From the NCBI RefSeq assembly GCF_002161055.1, contig NZ_NFLT01000009.1, positions 1 through 64,000 of the forward strand: DNA of 64,000 nucleotides, given 5' to 3'. Under the pieces are notes generated by a model. The model was not told the DNA's origin. It worked only from the letters and a program-made list of their open reading frames with translations, and did not search any database. How positions within the stretch are numbered: the first letter of the stretch is position 1; every line of letters starts with the position of its first letter. A program made the translations under genes and the position numbers. This document shows, piece after piece, positions 21,885 through 32,215 of the stretch. The DNA is from Tyzzerella sp. An114 (GTDB lineage Bacteria > Bacillota > Clostridia > Lachnospirales > Anaerotignaceae).

Positions 21885-23237
21885 ATGAACAAAACTTCAG
21901 ATAACGGGTATAAGTTTGCTTTTATATATGCAATTTTTTTTGCTGTAATAGGATTGATATTAGCTACACCAAAGGAAATATTTGATGGATTTGTAAAAAT
22001 TATGTTAGCAAACGACATTCTTATAACAGATTATTTCTATCTGGCAGGGGTAGGCCCTGCTCTTATGAATGTTAGTGTTGTAACTCTTGTTACTGTACTT
22101 ATAATGTATTTTAACAAGGTGCCTTTAAATGGAGGGGGAATACTGACAATAGGACTTATGTCAGGTTTCTCATTTTTTGGTAAAAATATTTTTAACATGT
22201 GGTTTATTATACTTGGTACATATATTTTTTGTTTGGTAAATAAAGAGAAATTTTCAAAGTATGTTATAATAAGCCTTCTTTCAACAGCTCTTGCACCTCT
22301 TATAAGTACAACATTTTTTTATGGTGGAGATGCCACTTTTAAACATATTATTACATCTGTTATATGTGGAATTATAATTGGTTTTGTTATGCCTCTTCTT
22401 GCTGCCCATACAGATAAACTTCTTCATGGACTTAGCCTTTATAATGGTGGATTTGCCATAGGTCTTTTGGCCCTTATAATGGTTCCTATTTTAAAGTCTT
22501 ATGGTTATGAATTTTCAACTACACTTAAATGGAGTGAAGGTTATAATATAGAGATATCAGCTATTTTGTATTCTATCTCCATATTGTTTGTAATAAGCGG
22601 TATAATGAGAGATAGAAAAAATGCATGGAATAATTATAAAAATATACTTAAACGTCCTGGAAGTCCTACTCATGATTTTACTGTTCTTGATGGAATGGAC
22701 GCTGTTTTGATTAATATGGGTATAAATGGTATTATATCAACAACTTATATACTTTTGATAGGTGGAGACCTTAATGGTCCTACGATAGGTGGTATACTTA
22801 CTGTAATAGGATTTGGTGCTAAAGGAAAACACGCAAAAAATATAATTCCTATAATGCTTGGAATAGCTCTTGGAGGAATAACAAAACAGTGGAACCCTAA
22901 TTTACCTTCTGCCCAGTTAGCAGCTCTTTTCGGAACTACATTGGCACCTGTTGCTGGTACTTATGGTTTTATCGCTGGAGTTTTTGCTGGATTTATACAT
23001 TCATCAGTAACACTTCATGCAGGTCTTGGATATTCTGGTGTAAATTTATATAATAATGGTTTTGCTGGAGGAATTGTTTCTATTGTAATGTTCCCTATAC
23101 TTTCAAAATACATAAAACCTAATGTATATTCAGACCCTTCACCTAGTATGATGATGTCAAAACTTAAGGATATTGATAAAATTTCAGATATGGAGAAAAG
23201 GCTTTCAGATATGGAAAAGGAACTTTCCAATCTTTGA
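21885..23237 (+). CDS. DUF1576 polytopic membrane protein
   Basis: 450 residues with about 12 membrane segments. Two related halves can be seen: SLYNGGFAIGLLALIMVPIL in the middle and NLYNNGFAGGIVSIVMFPIL near the end, suggesting an internal duplication as in many transporters. The charged C-terminal tail (DMEKRLSDMEKELSNL) looks like a short coiled coil. It matches DUF1576, a clostridial family of unknown function; a transporter role is inference. Ribosome site GGAAAGGA. The regulator gene downstream, on the same strand, probably belongs to the same transcript. Confidence 0.82.
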   Translation: MNKTSDNGYKFAFIYAIFFAVIGLILATPKEIFDGFVKIMLANDILITDYFYLAGVGPALMNVSVVTLVTVLIMYFNKVPLNGGGILTIGLMSGFSFFGKNIFNMWFIILGTYIFCLVNKEKFSKYVIISLLSTALAPLISTTFFYGGDATFKHIITSVICGIIIGFVMPLLAAHTDKLLHGLSLYNGGFAIGLLALIMVPILKSYGYEFSTTLKWSEGYNIEISAILYSISILFVISGIMRDRKNAWNNYKNILKRPGSPTHDFTVLDGMDAVLINMGINGIISTTYILLIGGDLNGPTIGGILTVIGFGAKGKHAKNIIPIMLGIALGGITKQWNPNLPSAQLAALFGTTLAPVAGTYGFIAGVFAGFIHSSVTLHAGLGYSGVNLYNNGFAGGIVSIVMFPILSKYIKPNVYSDPSPSMMMSKLKDIDKISDMEKRLSDMEKELSNL

Positions 23238-23309
23238 TAATTATTTTAAAAAAACATTAAGAGGGAAGGAGCTTTTGTTTTCCCTTGGTTAATGGAGGTA
23301 AAATTTAAA

Positions 23310-25220
23310 ATGGATATTTATAAACAAAAAATACTTGATAAGGCATATAAAAGATGCGAGGAGCGAAATCTTGAGCCTGAAAGAAGAATTGACCGAACAA
23401 CAATGGGCGAAAAAGAATTTGAAGAACTTCTGGAAAAGAAAGAGTTTCTTCTTGGAAGTGCAAGACCTTTCATGGAAAAAATATATAAATTCATGGAAGA
23501 TAAAAGTTTCCTTGTTTCTTTAGCTGATGAAAATGCAAGAGTTATAGAGGTTGTTGGTGAGACTGATATTAAAAATACTTGTGTAAGAAAAGGAATAGAT
23601 TGGTCTGAGTCAAATGCAGGAGTTAATGCTATATCTCTTGCTTTAAATGAGGCTAGGGCTGTTCAGGTTACAGGAAATGAGCATTACTGTAATGAACTTA
23701 AAATATGGGGTTGTTCAGCCTGTCCTATATGGCTTAATGGTGTTGTTATAGGTGTTATAAGTATTACAGGACCAAAAGAAAAAATTTATCCTCATACATT
23801 GGGAATGGTTGTTGCTGTGTCTTATGCTATTGAAAATATATTATATGTAAAAGAGAAAAATAATCAGCTTATAGTAAAACAAAATTTTCAAGATGCCATT
23901 GTTGAAGCTGTTAATGACGGAATGATAATAATTGATAAAAATGGTGTTATAACATACATGAACAGCGAGGCGGCAGACATACTTTATGTAAATAGAAATA
24001 CTTCTATTGGAAAACATATTTCTGATATTGTGAATTTCAATCCTATGATACTTGAAGTTTTAAAAACTGGTGTGGGATATGTTGAGAAAGAGCTTATTGT
24101 GAGAAATCCGACTGGTGCAATAATGCATCTTCAGAAAACGGCTTATCCTATAAAAGACGAAGAAGGAAATGTTGCCGGAGTTGTTGACACTTTCAGAAGA
24201 ATAAAGAAAGTTAAAAAAATGGTAAATGACATGGTTGGAAGCTATGCCAAATTTACCTTTGAAGATATTATAGGTAATGATAACAATGAAAAATTTATTG
24301 AGACATTAAAAATGGCAAGAATTGCTTCTCAAAGTACATCAAATGTCCTTATACAAGGAGAGAGCGGAACTGGTAAAGAGCTTTTTGCTAATGCTATACA
24401 CAATGCATCAACAAGAGCTGGACAGCCTTTTGTAACATTAAATTGTTCTGGAATACCAAGACAGCTTTTGGAAGGAGAGCTTTTTGGTGTTGAAAGAAAA
24501 TATGGAACAGAAAACTTTATAGAAGGTCGTCCAGGAAAATTTGAACTTGCCAATGGTGGAACACTTTTTATAAATGAAGTCAGTGAACTTCCTCTTGATT
24601 TACAAGTTAAACTTATGAAGGCTATACAGGACAAACGTATAAGCCGTATGGGTGGGGAAAATGTATTTGATGTAAACGTAAGACTTATATGTGCCACAAA
24701 TAAAGACTTGTCAGAGCTTTGTAGAGATGGCAGCTTTAGACAGGATTTATATTATAGACTTGATGTTTTAGGTATAAAAACAACTCCTTTAAGAGAGCAG
24801 AAAGACAGTCTTGACAAACTTGTTAAACATATAATAGCTATGATGAGTAAAAAACTTGGAAAAGATGTTCTCTCAATAGATGAAAGTGCTATGAATATAT
24901 TGAGACAGTATGACTGGCCGGGAAATGTGAGAGAGCTTGAAAATGCCCTTGAGAGAGCTGTCAATGTGTGTGAAGGTACAAGAATTATGCAACAACATAT
25001 ACCTTCATATATAAACATGACTATAAAAGACGGTGATGGTACAGATAAATCCGGTTCATCAGCTGTAAATAATTATGAAACCCTTGAAAATCTTGAGAAA
25101 AAACATATTATAACTGTTACAAGATATACTAAGGGTAATATATCAAAGGCGGCTGATATTTTGGGAGTTAGCAGAAATACACTTTATAATAAACTTAAAA
25201 AATATGAAATTGAAATTTAA
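23310..25220 (+). CDS. Sigma54-activator-like regulator lacking the GAFTGA loop
   Basis: 636 residues from ATG 23310, eleven bases after GGAGG (ATG 23292 overlaps that site). A GAF-like sensor (about 50-190, with NAGVNAISLALNEARAVQV) is followed by PAS (about 200-310), an AAA+ domain with intact Walker A GESGTGKEL (about 350) and arginine-finger region FRQDLYYRLDV, and a Fis-type HTH at the end (GNISKAADILGVSRNTLYNKL). The sigma54-contact motif GAFTGA is absent (VERKYGTENFIEG in its place), and the Walker B acidic pair reads N422-E423 instead of DE. It should therefore not open sigma54 promoters; TyrR- and HupR-like proteins of this kind act with the housekeeping sigma factor. Likely controls the DUF1576 gene. 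Confidence 0.87.
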   Translation: MDIYKQKILDKAYKRCEERNLEPERRIDRTTMGEKEFEELLEKKEFLLGSARPFMEKIYKFMEDKSFLVSLADENARVIEVVGETDIKNTCVRKGIDWSESNAGVNAISLALNEARAVQVTGNEHYCNELKIWGCSACPIWLNGVVIGVISITGPKEKIYPHTLGMVVAVSYAIENILYVKEKNNQLIVKQNFQDAIVEAVNDGMIIIDKNGVITYMNSEAADILYVNRNTSIGKHISDIVNFNPMILEVLKTGVGYVEKELIVRNPTGAIMHLQKTAYPIKDEEGNVAGVVDTFRRIKKVKKMVNDMVGSYAKFTFEDIIGNDNNEKFIETLKMARIASQSTSNVLIQGESGTGKELFANAIHNASTRAGQPFVTLNCSGIPRQLLEGELFGVERKYGTENFIEGRPGKFELANGGTLFINEVSELPLDLQVKLMKAIQDKRISRMGGENVFDVNVRLICATNKDLSELCRDGSFRQDLYYRLDVLGIKTTPLREQKDSLDKLVKHIIAMMSKKLGKDVLSIDESAMNILRQYDWPGNVRELENALERAVNVCEGTRIMQQHIPSYINMTIKDGDGTDKSGSSAVNNYETLENLEKKHIITVTRYTKGNISKAADILGVSRNTLYNKLKKYEIEI

Positions 25221-25226
25221 TTAAAA

Positions 25227-25252
25227 AAAGGACGCATTAATGTGTCCTTTTT
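25227..25252. terminator. Bidirectional terminator
   Basis: AAAGGACGCA/TGTGTCCTTT with loop TTAA, followed by TTATTTTTT. Between the convergent regulator gene and leuB. Confidence 0.85.
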
Positions 25253-25261
25253 ATTTTTTAT

Positions 25262-26341
25262 TTATTTCATTACTGTTTCAGCGATTATATCGCCCATTTC
25301 TTTTGTGCCTACTGCTTTCATGCCTTCGCTCATAATATCTGGTGTTCTATAACCTGCTTCAAGAACTTCTGTTACAGCATTTTCAATAGCTTCAGCCTCT
25401 TTATCCATTTTAAATGAATATTTAAGCATCATTGCAGCTGAAAGTATTGCAGCAATAGGGTTTGCTTTGTTCTGTCCTGCAATATCAGGAGCAGAGCCAT
25501 GTATAGGTTCATACATTCCAAGACGTCCTTCTCCTATGCTGGCTGAAGGAAGAAGACCTATTGAACCTGTTATCATACTTGCTTCATCAGAAAGTATATC
25601 TCCAAACATATTTGATGTTACTATTACATCAAACTGTTTTGGATTTCTTACAAGCTGCATTGCTGCATTATCAACATACATATGAGAAAGTTTAACTTCT
25701 GGATATTCTTTTGCAACTTCCTCAATAGTTTTTCTCCAAAGTCTTGAACTTTCAAGAACATTTGCTTTATCTACACTTACAACATTTTTATTTCTCTGCA
25801 TTGCTACATCGAAAGCATTTTTTGCAATACGTTTTACTTCTTTTTCGCTGTATGCTTCTGTGTCATAAGCTTCTTCTCCGTATCTTCCCTGTCTGTATCC
25901 TCTGTCACCAAAGTATATACCGCCTGTAAGCTCTCTTACTATCATTATATCAAGACCGCCTTCAACGATTTCAGGTTTTAAAGGACAGGCATCAGCAAGA
26001 GCCTTGTGCATTGTAGCAGGTCTTAAGTTTGTAAAGAGACCAAGTCCCTCACGAAGTCCTAAAAGAGCTTTTTCAGGACGGTTTGAGCCTTCTACATTAT
26101 CCCATTTTGGACCACCAACAGCACCAAGCATTACAGAGTCAGATTTTTTACATATTTCAAGAGTTTCTTCAGGAAGGCATTTTCCAAACTCATCAATAGC
26201 ACAGCCTCCAGCCTTAACATATGTAAAATTGAATGTATGATTAAATTTTTCGCCTATTTTTTCAAGTACCTTGACAGCTTCCCCTGTAACTTCAGGGCCT
26301 ATACCGTCTCCAGCAACAACAGCTATATTAAATTCTGCCAT
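25262..26341 (-). CDS. leuB: 3-isopropylmalate dehydrogenase
   Basis: 359 residues. Oxidises and decarboxylates 3-isopropylmalate with NAD(+) to 2-oxoisocaproate, the third step of leucine synthesis. Motifs: [27 protein letters not shown], the substrate segment [29 protein letters not shown], metal-binding [11 protein letters not shown] and [18 protein letters not shown]. Last gene of leuACDB, start after GAGGTG. Confidence 0.96.
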   Translation of the reverse strand: MAEFNIAVVAGDGIGPEVTGEAVKVLEKIGEKFNHTFNFTYVKAGGCAIDEFGKCLPEETLEICKKSDSVMLGAVGGPKWDNVEGSNRPEKALLGLREGLGLFTNLRPATMHKALADACPLKPEIVEGGLDIMIVRELTGGIYFGDRGYRQGRYGEEAYDTEAYSEKEVKRIAKNAFDVAMQRNKNVVSVDKANVLESSRLWRKTIEEVAKEYPEVKLSHMYVDNAAMQLVRNPKQFDVIVTSNMFGDILSDEASMITGSIGLLPSASIGEGRLGMYEPIHGSAPDIAGQNKANPIAAILSAAMMLKYSFKMDKEAEAIENAVTEVLEAGYRTPDIMSEGMKAVGTKEMGDIIAETVMK

Positions 26342-26360
26342 TTATTACACCTCTTTTTTG

Positions 26361-26855
26361 TCAGTCGTTTATTTTTCTCTTTGTGTATTCAACAAGACCA
26401 TCATTCTCCATTATTTTCTGTATAAATGGAGGGAATGCCTGTGCCTGATATGTTTTGTTTTTTGTTATGTTTGTTATTATACCTGTATTGAAATCAATTG
26501 AAACTTCATTTCCTTCTTCAATATCTTTTGCAGCTTCATCACATTCAAGTATTGGAAGACCAATATTTATAGCGTTTCTGTAAAATATTCTTGCAAATGT
26601 TGAAGCTATTACACAGCTAACTCCTGCACATTTTATTGCAAGAGGTGCGTGTTCACGAGATGAACCACAGCCAAAGTTTTTGTTTGCAACAATAATATCG
26701 CCTTTCTGAACTTTATTAACAAAGTCTGCATCTATATCAATCATACAGTATTTTGCAAGCTCCTCACCGCTAGAAACATTAAGGTATCTTGCTGGTATTA
26801 TAACGTCTGTATCAACATTGTCTCCGTATTTAAAAACTCTTCCTTTTGCTTCCAT
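26361..26855 (-). CDS. leuD: 3-isopropylmalate dehydratase, small subunit
   Basis: 164 residues, the short form typical of anaerobes and archaea-like LeuD. Swivelling domain with [27 protein letters not shown] and SIDFNTG. Forms the isomerase with LeuC. Its ATG overlaps the leuC stop by one base (TAATG), so the subunits are translationally coupled. Confidence 0.95.
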   Translation of the reverse strand: MEAKGRVFKYGDNVDTDVIIPARYLNVSSGEELAKYCMIDIDADFVNKVQKGDIIVANKNFGCGSSREHAPLAIKCAGVSCVIASTFARIFYRNAINIGLPILECDEAAKDIEEGNEVSIDFNTGIITNITKNKTYQAQAFPPFIQKIMENDGLVEYTKRKIND

Positions 26856-28126
26856 TATTCAATTACCTCCAATTTATCAGGGTCTGTTATTTTTCCTGTT
26901 ATTGCAGAGGCTGCTGCAACAGCAGGGCTTGCAAGATAAACTTCACTTTCAACATGTCCCATACGTCCAACAAAGTTTCTGTTTGTTGTTGAAACACATC
27001 TTTCACCTTTTGCAAGTATTCCCATGTGTCCACCAAGGCAAGGGCCACAAGTTGGTGTTGAGAATATTGCTCCAGCTTTGATTATATCTTCAACATATCC
27101 AGCTTTTATACAGTCAAGATAAATTTGCTGTGTTGCAGGAATAACTATTGTTCTTACACCTTTTGCAACGTGTCTTCCTCTTAAAATATCAGCTGCAATT
27201 TTCATATCTTCAAAACGTCCATTTGTACAAGAACCGATTACAACCTGGTCAATTTTTACATCTCCAGCTTCATCAACTGTCTTTGTGTTTTCTGGAAGGT
27301 GAGGGAATGCAACAGTAGGTCTTAATGTACTTAAATCTATTGTATATTCTGCCTCATACTCTGCATCTTCATCAGCTTCAAAAACTTTATATTCTTTGTT
27401 TGAATGTTCTTTTACATATTCTATTGTAAGGTCATCAACAGGGAATATACCGTTTTTTGCACCGGCTTCAATAGCCATATTTGCTATTGTAAATCTTCCG
27501 TCCATTGATATTTCTTTAATTCCTTCACCAACAAATTCCATTGATTTGTATAATGCACCGTCAACACCTATAAGACCTATAATGTGGAGTATAACGTCTT
27601 TACCACTTACATTCTTAGGCATTTTTCCAACAATATTAAATTTTATTGCAGAAGGTACTTTAAACCATGCTTCACCTGTTGCCATACCTATTGCCATGTC
27701 TGTACTTCCTATACCTGTTGAGAAAGCACCTAAAGCACCATATGTACAAGTGTGAGAGTCAGCACCGATAATTACATCTCCTGGTACAACAATACCTTTT
27801 TCAGGGAGAAGGGCGTGTTCAATACCCATTTCACCAACGTCAAAGAAATTTTTGATTTCTTTATCAAAGGCAAATTCACGGCTACATTTACACTGTTCAG
27901 CAGCTTTAATATCTTTGTTTGGTGTAAAGTGGTCAAGTACAATTACAACTTTGTCTTTATCAAAAACATTTTTTGCACCTGTTTTTTTAAATTCAGGTAT
28001 TGCAACAGCTGTTGTTATATCATTTCCCATTACTATGTCAAGTTTTGCCTGTATAAGCTCTCCAGCTTTAACACTTTCAAGACCTGCCGCATGAGCAAGT
28101 ATTTTTTGTGTCATTGTCATTCCCAT
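26855..28126 (-). CDS. leuC: 3-isopropylmalate dehydratase, large subunit
   Basis: 423 residues, aconitase superfamily. Cluster-ligand cysteines in [13 protein letters not shown] and [33 protein letters not shown] binds substrate. With LeuD isomerises 2- to 3-isopropylmalate through a [4Fe-4S] cluster. Ribosome site GAGGAAT follows the leuA stop by 3 bases. Confidence 0.96.
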   Translation of the reverse strand: MGMTMTQKILAHAAGLESVKAGELIQAKLDIVMGNDITTAVAIPEFKKTGAKNVFDKDKVVIVLDHFTPNKDIKAAEQCKCSREFAFDKEIKNFFDVGEMGIEHALLPEKGIVVPGDVIIGADSHTCTYGALGAFSTGIGSTDMAIGMATGEAWFKVPSAIKFNIVGKMPKNVSGKDVILHIIGLIGVDGALYKSMEFVGEGIKEISMDGRFTIANMAIEAGAKNGIFPVDDLTIEYVKEHSNKEYKVFEADEDAEYEAEYTIDLSTLRPTVAFPHLPENTKTVDEAGDVKIDQVVIGSCTNGRFEDMKIAADILRGRHVAKGVRTIVIPATQQIYLDCIKAGYVEDIIKAGAIFSTPTCGPCLGGHMGILAKGERCVSTTNRNFVGRMGHVESEVYLASPAVAAASAITGKITDPDKLEVIE

Positions 28127-28129
28127 TTT

Positions 28130-29815
28130 TTATTCCTCCTCTGTCTTTTCCATGTCTCTAAGCATTTTATTTACTGTACTTACAACGGCACGAAGTGAAG
28201 ATTTGCTTACACTGCTTGATGTACCTGCTCCGTAATATCTCTTACCATTTTCTCCTCTTGTCTCAATGTATGAAATAGCTCTAGCTTTTGTACCAAGCTC
28301 CATTGAGTGACCACGATAGTCTATAATATCAATATGTATATTAAGGAAATCTTCAATAGCACGACAGAATGCAGAAACAACACCGTTTCCTTCTCCTGTT
28401 ATAAAGTGTTTCTCACCCTTATAAAGTATTTCTGCCTCTATGTTTACTATATCCCAATCACTGTCAACTGTTGTTGAACGATGTGTTGTAAGCTGGAATG
28501 GTGTTCTTATATCAACATATTCCTGTTTGAATATTTCATAAATCTTTTCTGGACTTACTTCAGACTGTAATTCATCTGAAACATGAGTTACAACTGCTCC
28601 AACGTCTTTCTGGAAAGATTTTGGCATATGGAGACCATAGTTCTGTTCAAGTATGAATGTAACTCCACCTTTTCCAGACTGGCTGTTTATACGGATAATT
28701 GGGTCATATGTTCTTCCAACATCAACAGGGTCAATAGGGAGATATGGAACTTCCCATCTGTCTGGATGTTTTTTCATAGCTTCCATACCTTTTCTTATAG
28801 CATCCTGATGTGAGCCAGAGAATGCTGTATATACAAGTTCACCAGCATAAGGATGTCTTGGGTGCACGTTCATTCTTGTTGAGCTTTCATAAATTTCTAT
28901 AAGATCATTTATGTTACTAAAATCAAGTCCAGGGTCAATTCCCTGTGTAAAAAGGTTCATACCAACATTCATAATGTCACAGTTTCCTGTTCTCTCACCA
29001 TTTCCAAAGAGTGTTCCCTCAACTCTGTCAGCTCCTGCCATCATAGCAAGTTCTGTTGCTGCTACGGCTGTTCCTCTGTCATTATGAGCATGAAGGCTTA
29101 TTATAACGTTTTCTCTGTTTTTAAGGTTTCTTCCCATATATTCAATTTGGTCTGCATAGAGGTTTGGTGTTCCCATTTCAACAGTTGAAGGAAGATTTAT
29201 TATAACTTTCTTCTCTGGTGTTGGTTCCCATACATCTATTACAGCGTTACATATTTCAGCAGCAAAATCCATTTCTGTTCCTGTAAAACTTTCAGGTGAA
29301 TATTCAAATGTGAAATCTGTTTCAGGATATTTTGCAGCCATTTCTTTAACAAGTTTTGCACCGTATACAGCAAGGTCTATTGTCTGTTCTTTGCTGTTTC
29401 CAAAAACAACATCTCTCTGAAGTGTTGATGTTGAGTTGTAAAGATGAACAACAGCTTTTTTAACTCCTCTTAAAGCCTTAAAAGTTCTTTCTATAATATG
29501 TCCTCTTGACTGTGTAAGAACCTGTACTGTTACATCATCAGGTATAAGTCTGTTTTCTATAAGTTCTCTTGTAAATTCGTATTCTGTATCTGAAGCGGCA
29601 GGGAAGCCTATTTCTATTTCTTTAAATCCTGTTTTTACAAGGAAGTTGAAAAAGTTCAGCTTTTGATTAAGTCCCATTGGAGTTTCAAGGGCCTGATTTC
29701 CATCTCTAAGGTCAACACTACACCATATAGGAGCTTTTTCGATTTTTTTGTTAGGCCAAGTTCTGTCTTTTAAATCAACTGTTTCATAAGGTCTGTATTT
29801 CTGATAATTTTTCAT
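28130..29815 (-). CDS. leuA: 2-isopropylmalate synthase
   Basis: 561 residues, the long fungal/actinobacterial-like LeuA2 type. TIM-barrel catalytic domain with WCSVDLRDGNQALETPM and metal-site SLHAHNDRGTAVAATELA, then a C-terminal LeuA dimer/allosteric domain (from about 430). Condenses acetyl-CoA with 2-oxoisovalerate, the committed step of leucine synthesis, normally inhibited by leucine. First gene of the operon, controlled by the T-box upstream. Confidence 0.96.
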   Translation of the reverse strand: MKNYQKYRPYETVDLKDRTWPNKKIEKAPIWCSVDLRDGNQALETPMGLNQKLNFFNFLVKTGFKEIEIGFPAASDTEYEFTRELIENRLIPDDVTVQVLTQSRGHIIERTFKALRGVKKAVVHLYNSTSTLQRDVVFGNSKEQTIDLAVYGAKLVKEMAAKYPETDFTFEYSPESFTGTEMDFAAEICNAVIDVWEPTPEKKVIINLPSTVEMGTPNLYADQIEYMGRNLKNRENVIISLHAHNDRGTAVAATELAMMAGADRVEGTLFGNGERTGNCDIMNVGMNLFTQGIDPGLDFSNINDLIEIYESSTRMNVHPRHPYAGELVYTAFSGSHQDAIRKGMEAMKKHPDRWEVPYLPIDPVDVGRTYDPIIRINSQSGKGGVTFILEQNYGLHMPKSFQKDVGAVVTHVSDELQSEVSPEKIYEIFKQEYVDIRTPFQLTTHRSTTVDSDWDIVNIEAEILYKGEKHFITGEGNGVVSAFCRAIEDFLNIHIDIIDYRGHSMELGTKARAISYIETRGENGKRYYGAGTSSSVSKSSLRAVVSTVNKMLRDMEKTEEE

Positions 29816-29911
29816 ATTAAAAAATCTTCCTTTCCACTCTTAATTTCCCCAAAATCAAAGTTAAAGTTTAAAAAAATTTAATTTCCCCCAAAATTAAATG
29901 TTCTTTAAATC

Positions 29912-29952
29912 AAAAAAACCTTTCATCTCTATTATATTAGAGATGAAAGGTT
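29912..29952 (-). terminator. T-box terminator of the leu operon
   Basis: On the minus strand AACCTTTCATCTCT pairs with AGAGATGAAAGGTT, followed by seven T. Confidence 0.9.
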
Positions 29953-30185
29953 ATATAACACTTCCACGGTACCACTCTTATTTACTCCCAGTTGGAGTAC
30001 ACTCGTCAGATACTTGAAAAAAATCGTATATCCTGTTCTTTTAACGGTGAACCTCCGGCACAGCCTATAATTTCTTTCAGTGTGCCACTCCAAGGCGAGT
30101 TCAAAACATTTTGGAATACTGTCTTTCACCAACCGACAGCTCTCTGAATTCCTCCATGAATTTACTATTCCTTTTCATAGTGTTT
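29912..30185 (-). ncRNA. Leucine T-box riboswitch
   Basis: Read on the minus strand. The hallmark AGAGTGGTACCGTGG (29978-29964) precedes a terminator. The stem I region contains AGAGAGCTGTCGGTTGGTG, and the specifier loop reads GAACTCGCC with CTC (30099-30097), a leucine codon. Uncharged tRNA-Leu should stabilise the antiterminator through the T-box bulge. Specifier and downstream leuACDB agree. Confidence 0.93.
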
Positions 30186-30206
30186 ATCTTGATTTTTATA
30201 TGAGAT

Positions 30207-30235
30207 AATTTATCACAATTTAATGACGGTGTCAA
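30207..30235 (-). promoter_or_regulatory. Promoter of the leu leader
   Basis: TTGACA (30235-30230), 17-base spacer, TAAATT (30212-30207), just upstream of the T-box. Confidence 0.6.
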
Positions 30236-30319
30236 TAAAATCAATACAATTTTTTTGTATATTCTGTATAATTTACACTAATATAAAAGTATATTGATTT
30301 AGTAAACCGTTGTACTTAT

Positions 30320-31096
30320 TCATTTTACATAAAGTTTTTTGTTTATAACTGTTACAGATATAAAATACCATATTATACCCATAACAATACAATATATAAT
30401 AGAAGCTATATTATACATATTAAATGATGATAATAATTCACTTGCCTGTGTCAGCTCTGTTAAGTTATCAAAATTATAAAGTATATTTCCGAATGAAAAT
30501 TCTATGAAAAGACTTTCAAGCTGCATTATTATAAAGTATAAAACAATGCCAAATATAACTCTAAATCTGTCAAATATACTTATATGGGCTATTGATATTA
30601 CAGCATAAATTTTTATTATTTCAACTATTGTTGCTAATACACACATAAATCCAAAAAGTAATAATGATAAAAATATATTATATCCGTAATAATTAAATAA
30701 ATATATTATGTCCGATATATGTATGTTTACACTCATAAAAAATATAAATATACATAATATACCACATAAAAGTGTCAATATTCCCATTATAATGGCTGAA
30801 ACTATTTTTGATAAAACTATTTCCCAAGGTTTGACAGGAAGTGTATTTAATAAATAACCTTCGTTACCATAAATACTTTTGCTATATCTTTTTAATATAG
30901 TATAAAAATATACAACTATTGCACCTATTATTATAAATGATGTAGTCATACCAAGTATTCCAAGTATAATATCGTTTTTAAATCTTGTATTTGCTGTTCC
31001 AAGAGTTAAACCACAAGCTAAAATCATAACAATATCTATTATTAGTATTGATTTATATATTGATTTTAAATCATATTTTAAAAGTTTGAAAAACAT
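30320..31096 (-). CDS. ABC transporter permease, ABC-2-like
   Basis: 258 residues, six to seven predicted membrane helices, with NEGYLLNTLPVKPWEIVLSK between the second and third, a pattern typical of permeases paired with YtrB-like ATPases. Its ATG overlaps the stop of the ATPase gene (TAATG). The substrate is unknown; with GntR/YtrA control, envelope-stress or antibiotic-response export is the usual context. Last gene of the three-gene unit. Confidence 0.82.
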   Translation of the reverse strand: MFFKLLKYDLKSIYKSILIIDIVMILACGLTLGTANTRFKNDIILGILGMTTSFIIIGAIVVYFYTILKRYSKSIYGNEGYLLNTLPVKPWEIVLSKIVSAIIMGILTLLCGILCIFIFFMSVNIHISDIIYLFNYYGYNIFLSLLLFGFMCVLATIVEIIKIYAVISIAHISIFDRFRVIFGIVLYFIIMQLESLFIEFSFGNILYNFDNLTELTQASELLSSFNMYNIASIIYCIVMGIIWYFISVTVINKKLYVK

Positions 31097-31791
31097 TATT
31101 TATACACCTCCCTGAAAAGTTCGTCAATAGACATTCCTTTGTCTTCTCTTATAATGTCAACATATTCATTTAAAACAATAGTTCCATTTTTTATAAAAAG
31201 AGCTTTGTCAAATATTCTTTCAACATCATGTATAAGATGTGTTGAAAGTAAAATTGAGCTTTTTTCATTATAGTTTTTTATTATTGTGTCAAGTATATAA
31301 TCCCTTGATGCTGGGTCAACTCCTCCAAGGGGTTCATCAAGCATATAAAGTTTTGCGTCTCTTGACATAACCATTATAAGCTGTAATTTTTCTTGCATGC
31401 CCTTTGACATTGTTCCTATTTTTTGTGTTTCTGAAAGTGAAAGGTCTATCAACATATTTCTTGCCTTTTCTTCATTGAAATCAGCATAAAAATCTTTAAA
31501 TATTGATATTGCATTTTTTGCTGTCATGTTTTTGTCGAAATATGTTTTCTCAGGAAGATATGAAATTACTGATTTTGTATGTATACCTATATTTTCATTG
31601 TCTATTTTTAAGTCTCCTGAGTATTCCTTTAAAAGTCCTGCCATTGTCTTTAAAAGTGTTGTTTTTCCGCTGCCGTTAGGTCCAAAAAGTCCTACAATTT
31701 GACCTTCTGCTATTGTAAAACTTATATCTTTTAAAACAGATTTTTTTCCATAGCTTTTTGAAAGATTTTTAATTTCAACTATATTTGCCAT
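31096..31791 (-). CDS. ABC transporter ATP-binding protein
   Basis: 231 residues from ATG 31791. The in-frame GTG at 31803 lies on the AGGAG ribosome site and is less likely. Walker A GPNGSGKTTL, signature MSKGMQEKLQL (a degenerate LSGGQ, common in this subfamily), Walker B LYMLDEPLGGVDP and switch His in LLSTHLI. It powers the permease encoded next and follows the gntR stop by one base. Confidence 0.9.
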   Translation of the reverse strand: MANIVEIKNLSKSYGKKSVLKDISFTIAEGQIVGLFGPNGSGKTTLLKTMAGLLKEYSGDLKIDNENIGIHTKSVISYLPEKTYFDKNMTAKNAISIFKDFYADFNEEKARNMLIDLSLSETQKIGTMSKGMQEKLQLIMVMSRDAKLYMLDEPLGGVDPASRDYILDTIIKNYNEKSSILLSTHLIHDVERIFDKALFIKNGTIVLNEYVDIIREDKGMSIDELFREVYK

Positions 31792-31792
31792 A

Positions 31793-32161
31793 CTATTTTT
31801 CACTCCTGCTCATATTTTTAATTTTTTCAATGACTTCATCTTCTGTACAGCCTATTTTTTTCATATACTCCATAAATTTTTCAAGCTCTTTTTCAGCTAA
31901 TATATTTCTAAGCTCCACAATAACCCCTCCATCATTTGTTATAAATCTTCCAGAAGTTCTCTCTGCAAAAACAAGATTTTCACGCTCAAGCTCTGAAAAT
32001 GCTCTCTGCATTGTATTTGGATTTACACCAAATTCTTGTGCCATATCCCTTACAGATGGTAATTTGTCTCCTGCTTTTAGATTTCCAGAAGCTATCATTA
32101 TTTTTATTTCATCTATTATCTGTATGTATATAGGAAGATTGTTATCGAAATCTTTTTTCAA
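31793..32161 (-). CDS. GntR-family regulator, YtrA type
   Basis: 122 residues from TTG 32161, ten bases after AAGGAG; a GTG at 32170 sits too close to it. Winged helix (IYIQIIDEIKIMIASGNLKAGDKLPSVRDMAQEFGVNPNTMQRAFSELERE, visible in pieces) and a short C-terminal dimerisation tail typical of YtrA proteins, with no large effector domain. Transcribed with the ABC exporter it precedes; the perfect palindrome over its own promoter is the expected operator. Confidence 0.92.
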   Translation of the reverse strand: MKKDFDNNLPIYIQIIDEIKIMIASGNLKAGDKLPSVRDMAQEFGVNPNTMQRAFSELERENLVFAERTSGRFITNDGGVIVELRNILAEKELEKFMEYMKKIGCTEDEVIEKIKNMSRSEK

Positions 32162-32173
32162 TAGTATCACGCT

Positions 32174-32215
32174 CCTTGTATTATTGTATTAACCTCTTAA
32201 TACAATAATACAAGG
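32174..32215. promoter_or_regulatory. GntR operator: perfect 19-bp inverted repeat
   Basis: CCTTGTATTATTGTATTAA (32174-32192) and its exact inverse (32197-32215), separated by CCTC. It covers the -10 box, the start of transcription and the gntR ribosome site. Confidence 0.8.

Noticed and set aside
29932-30132. 66-codon open frame on the minus strand in front of leuA
   Set aside because: It lies inside the T-box leader; the conserved RNA elements explain the sequence and there is no ribosome site.
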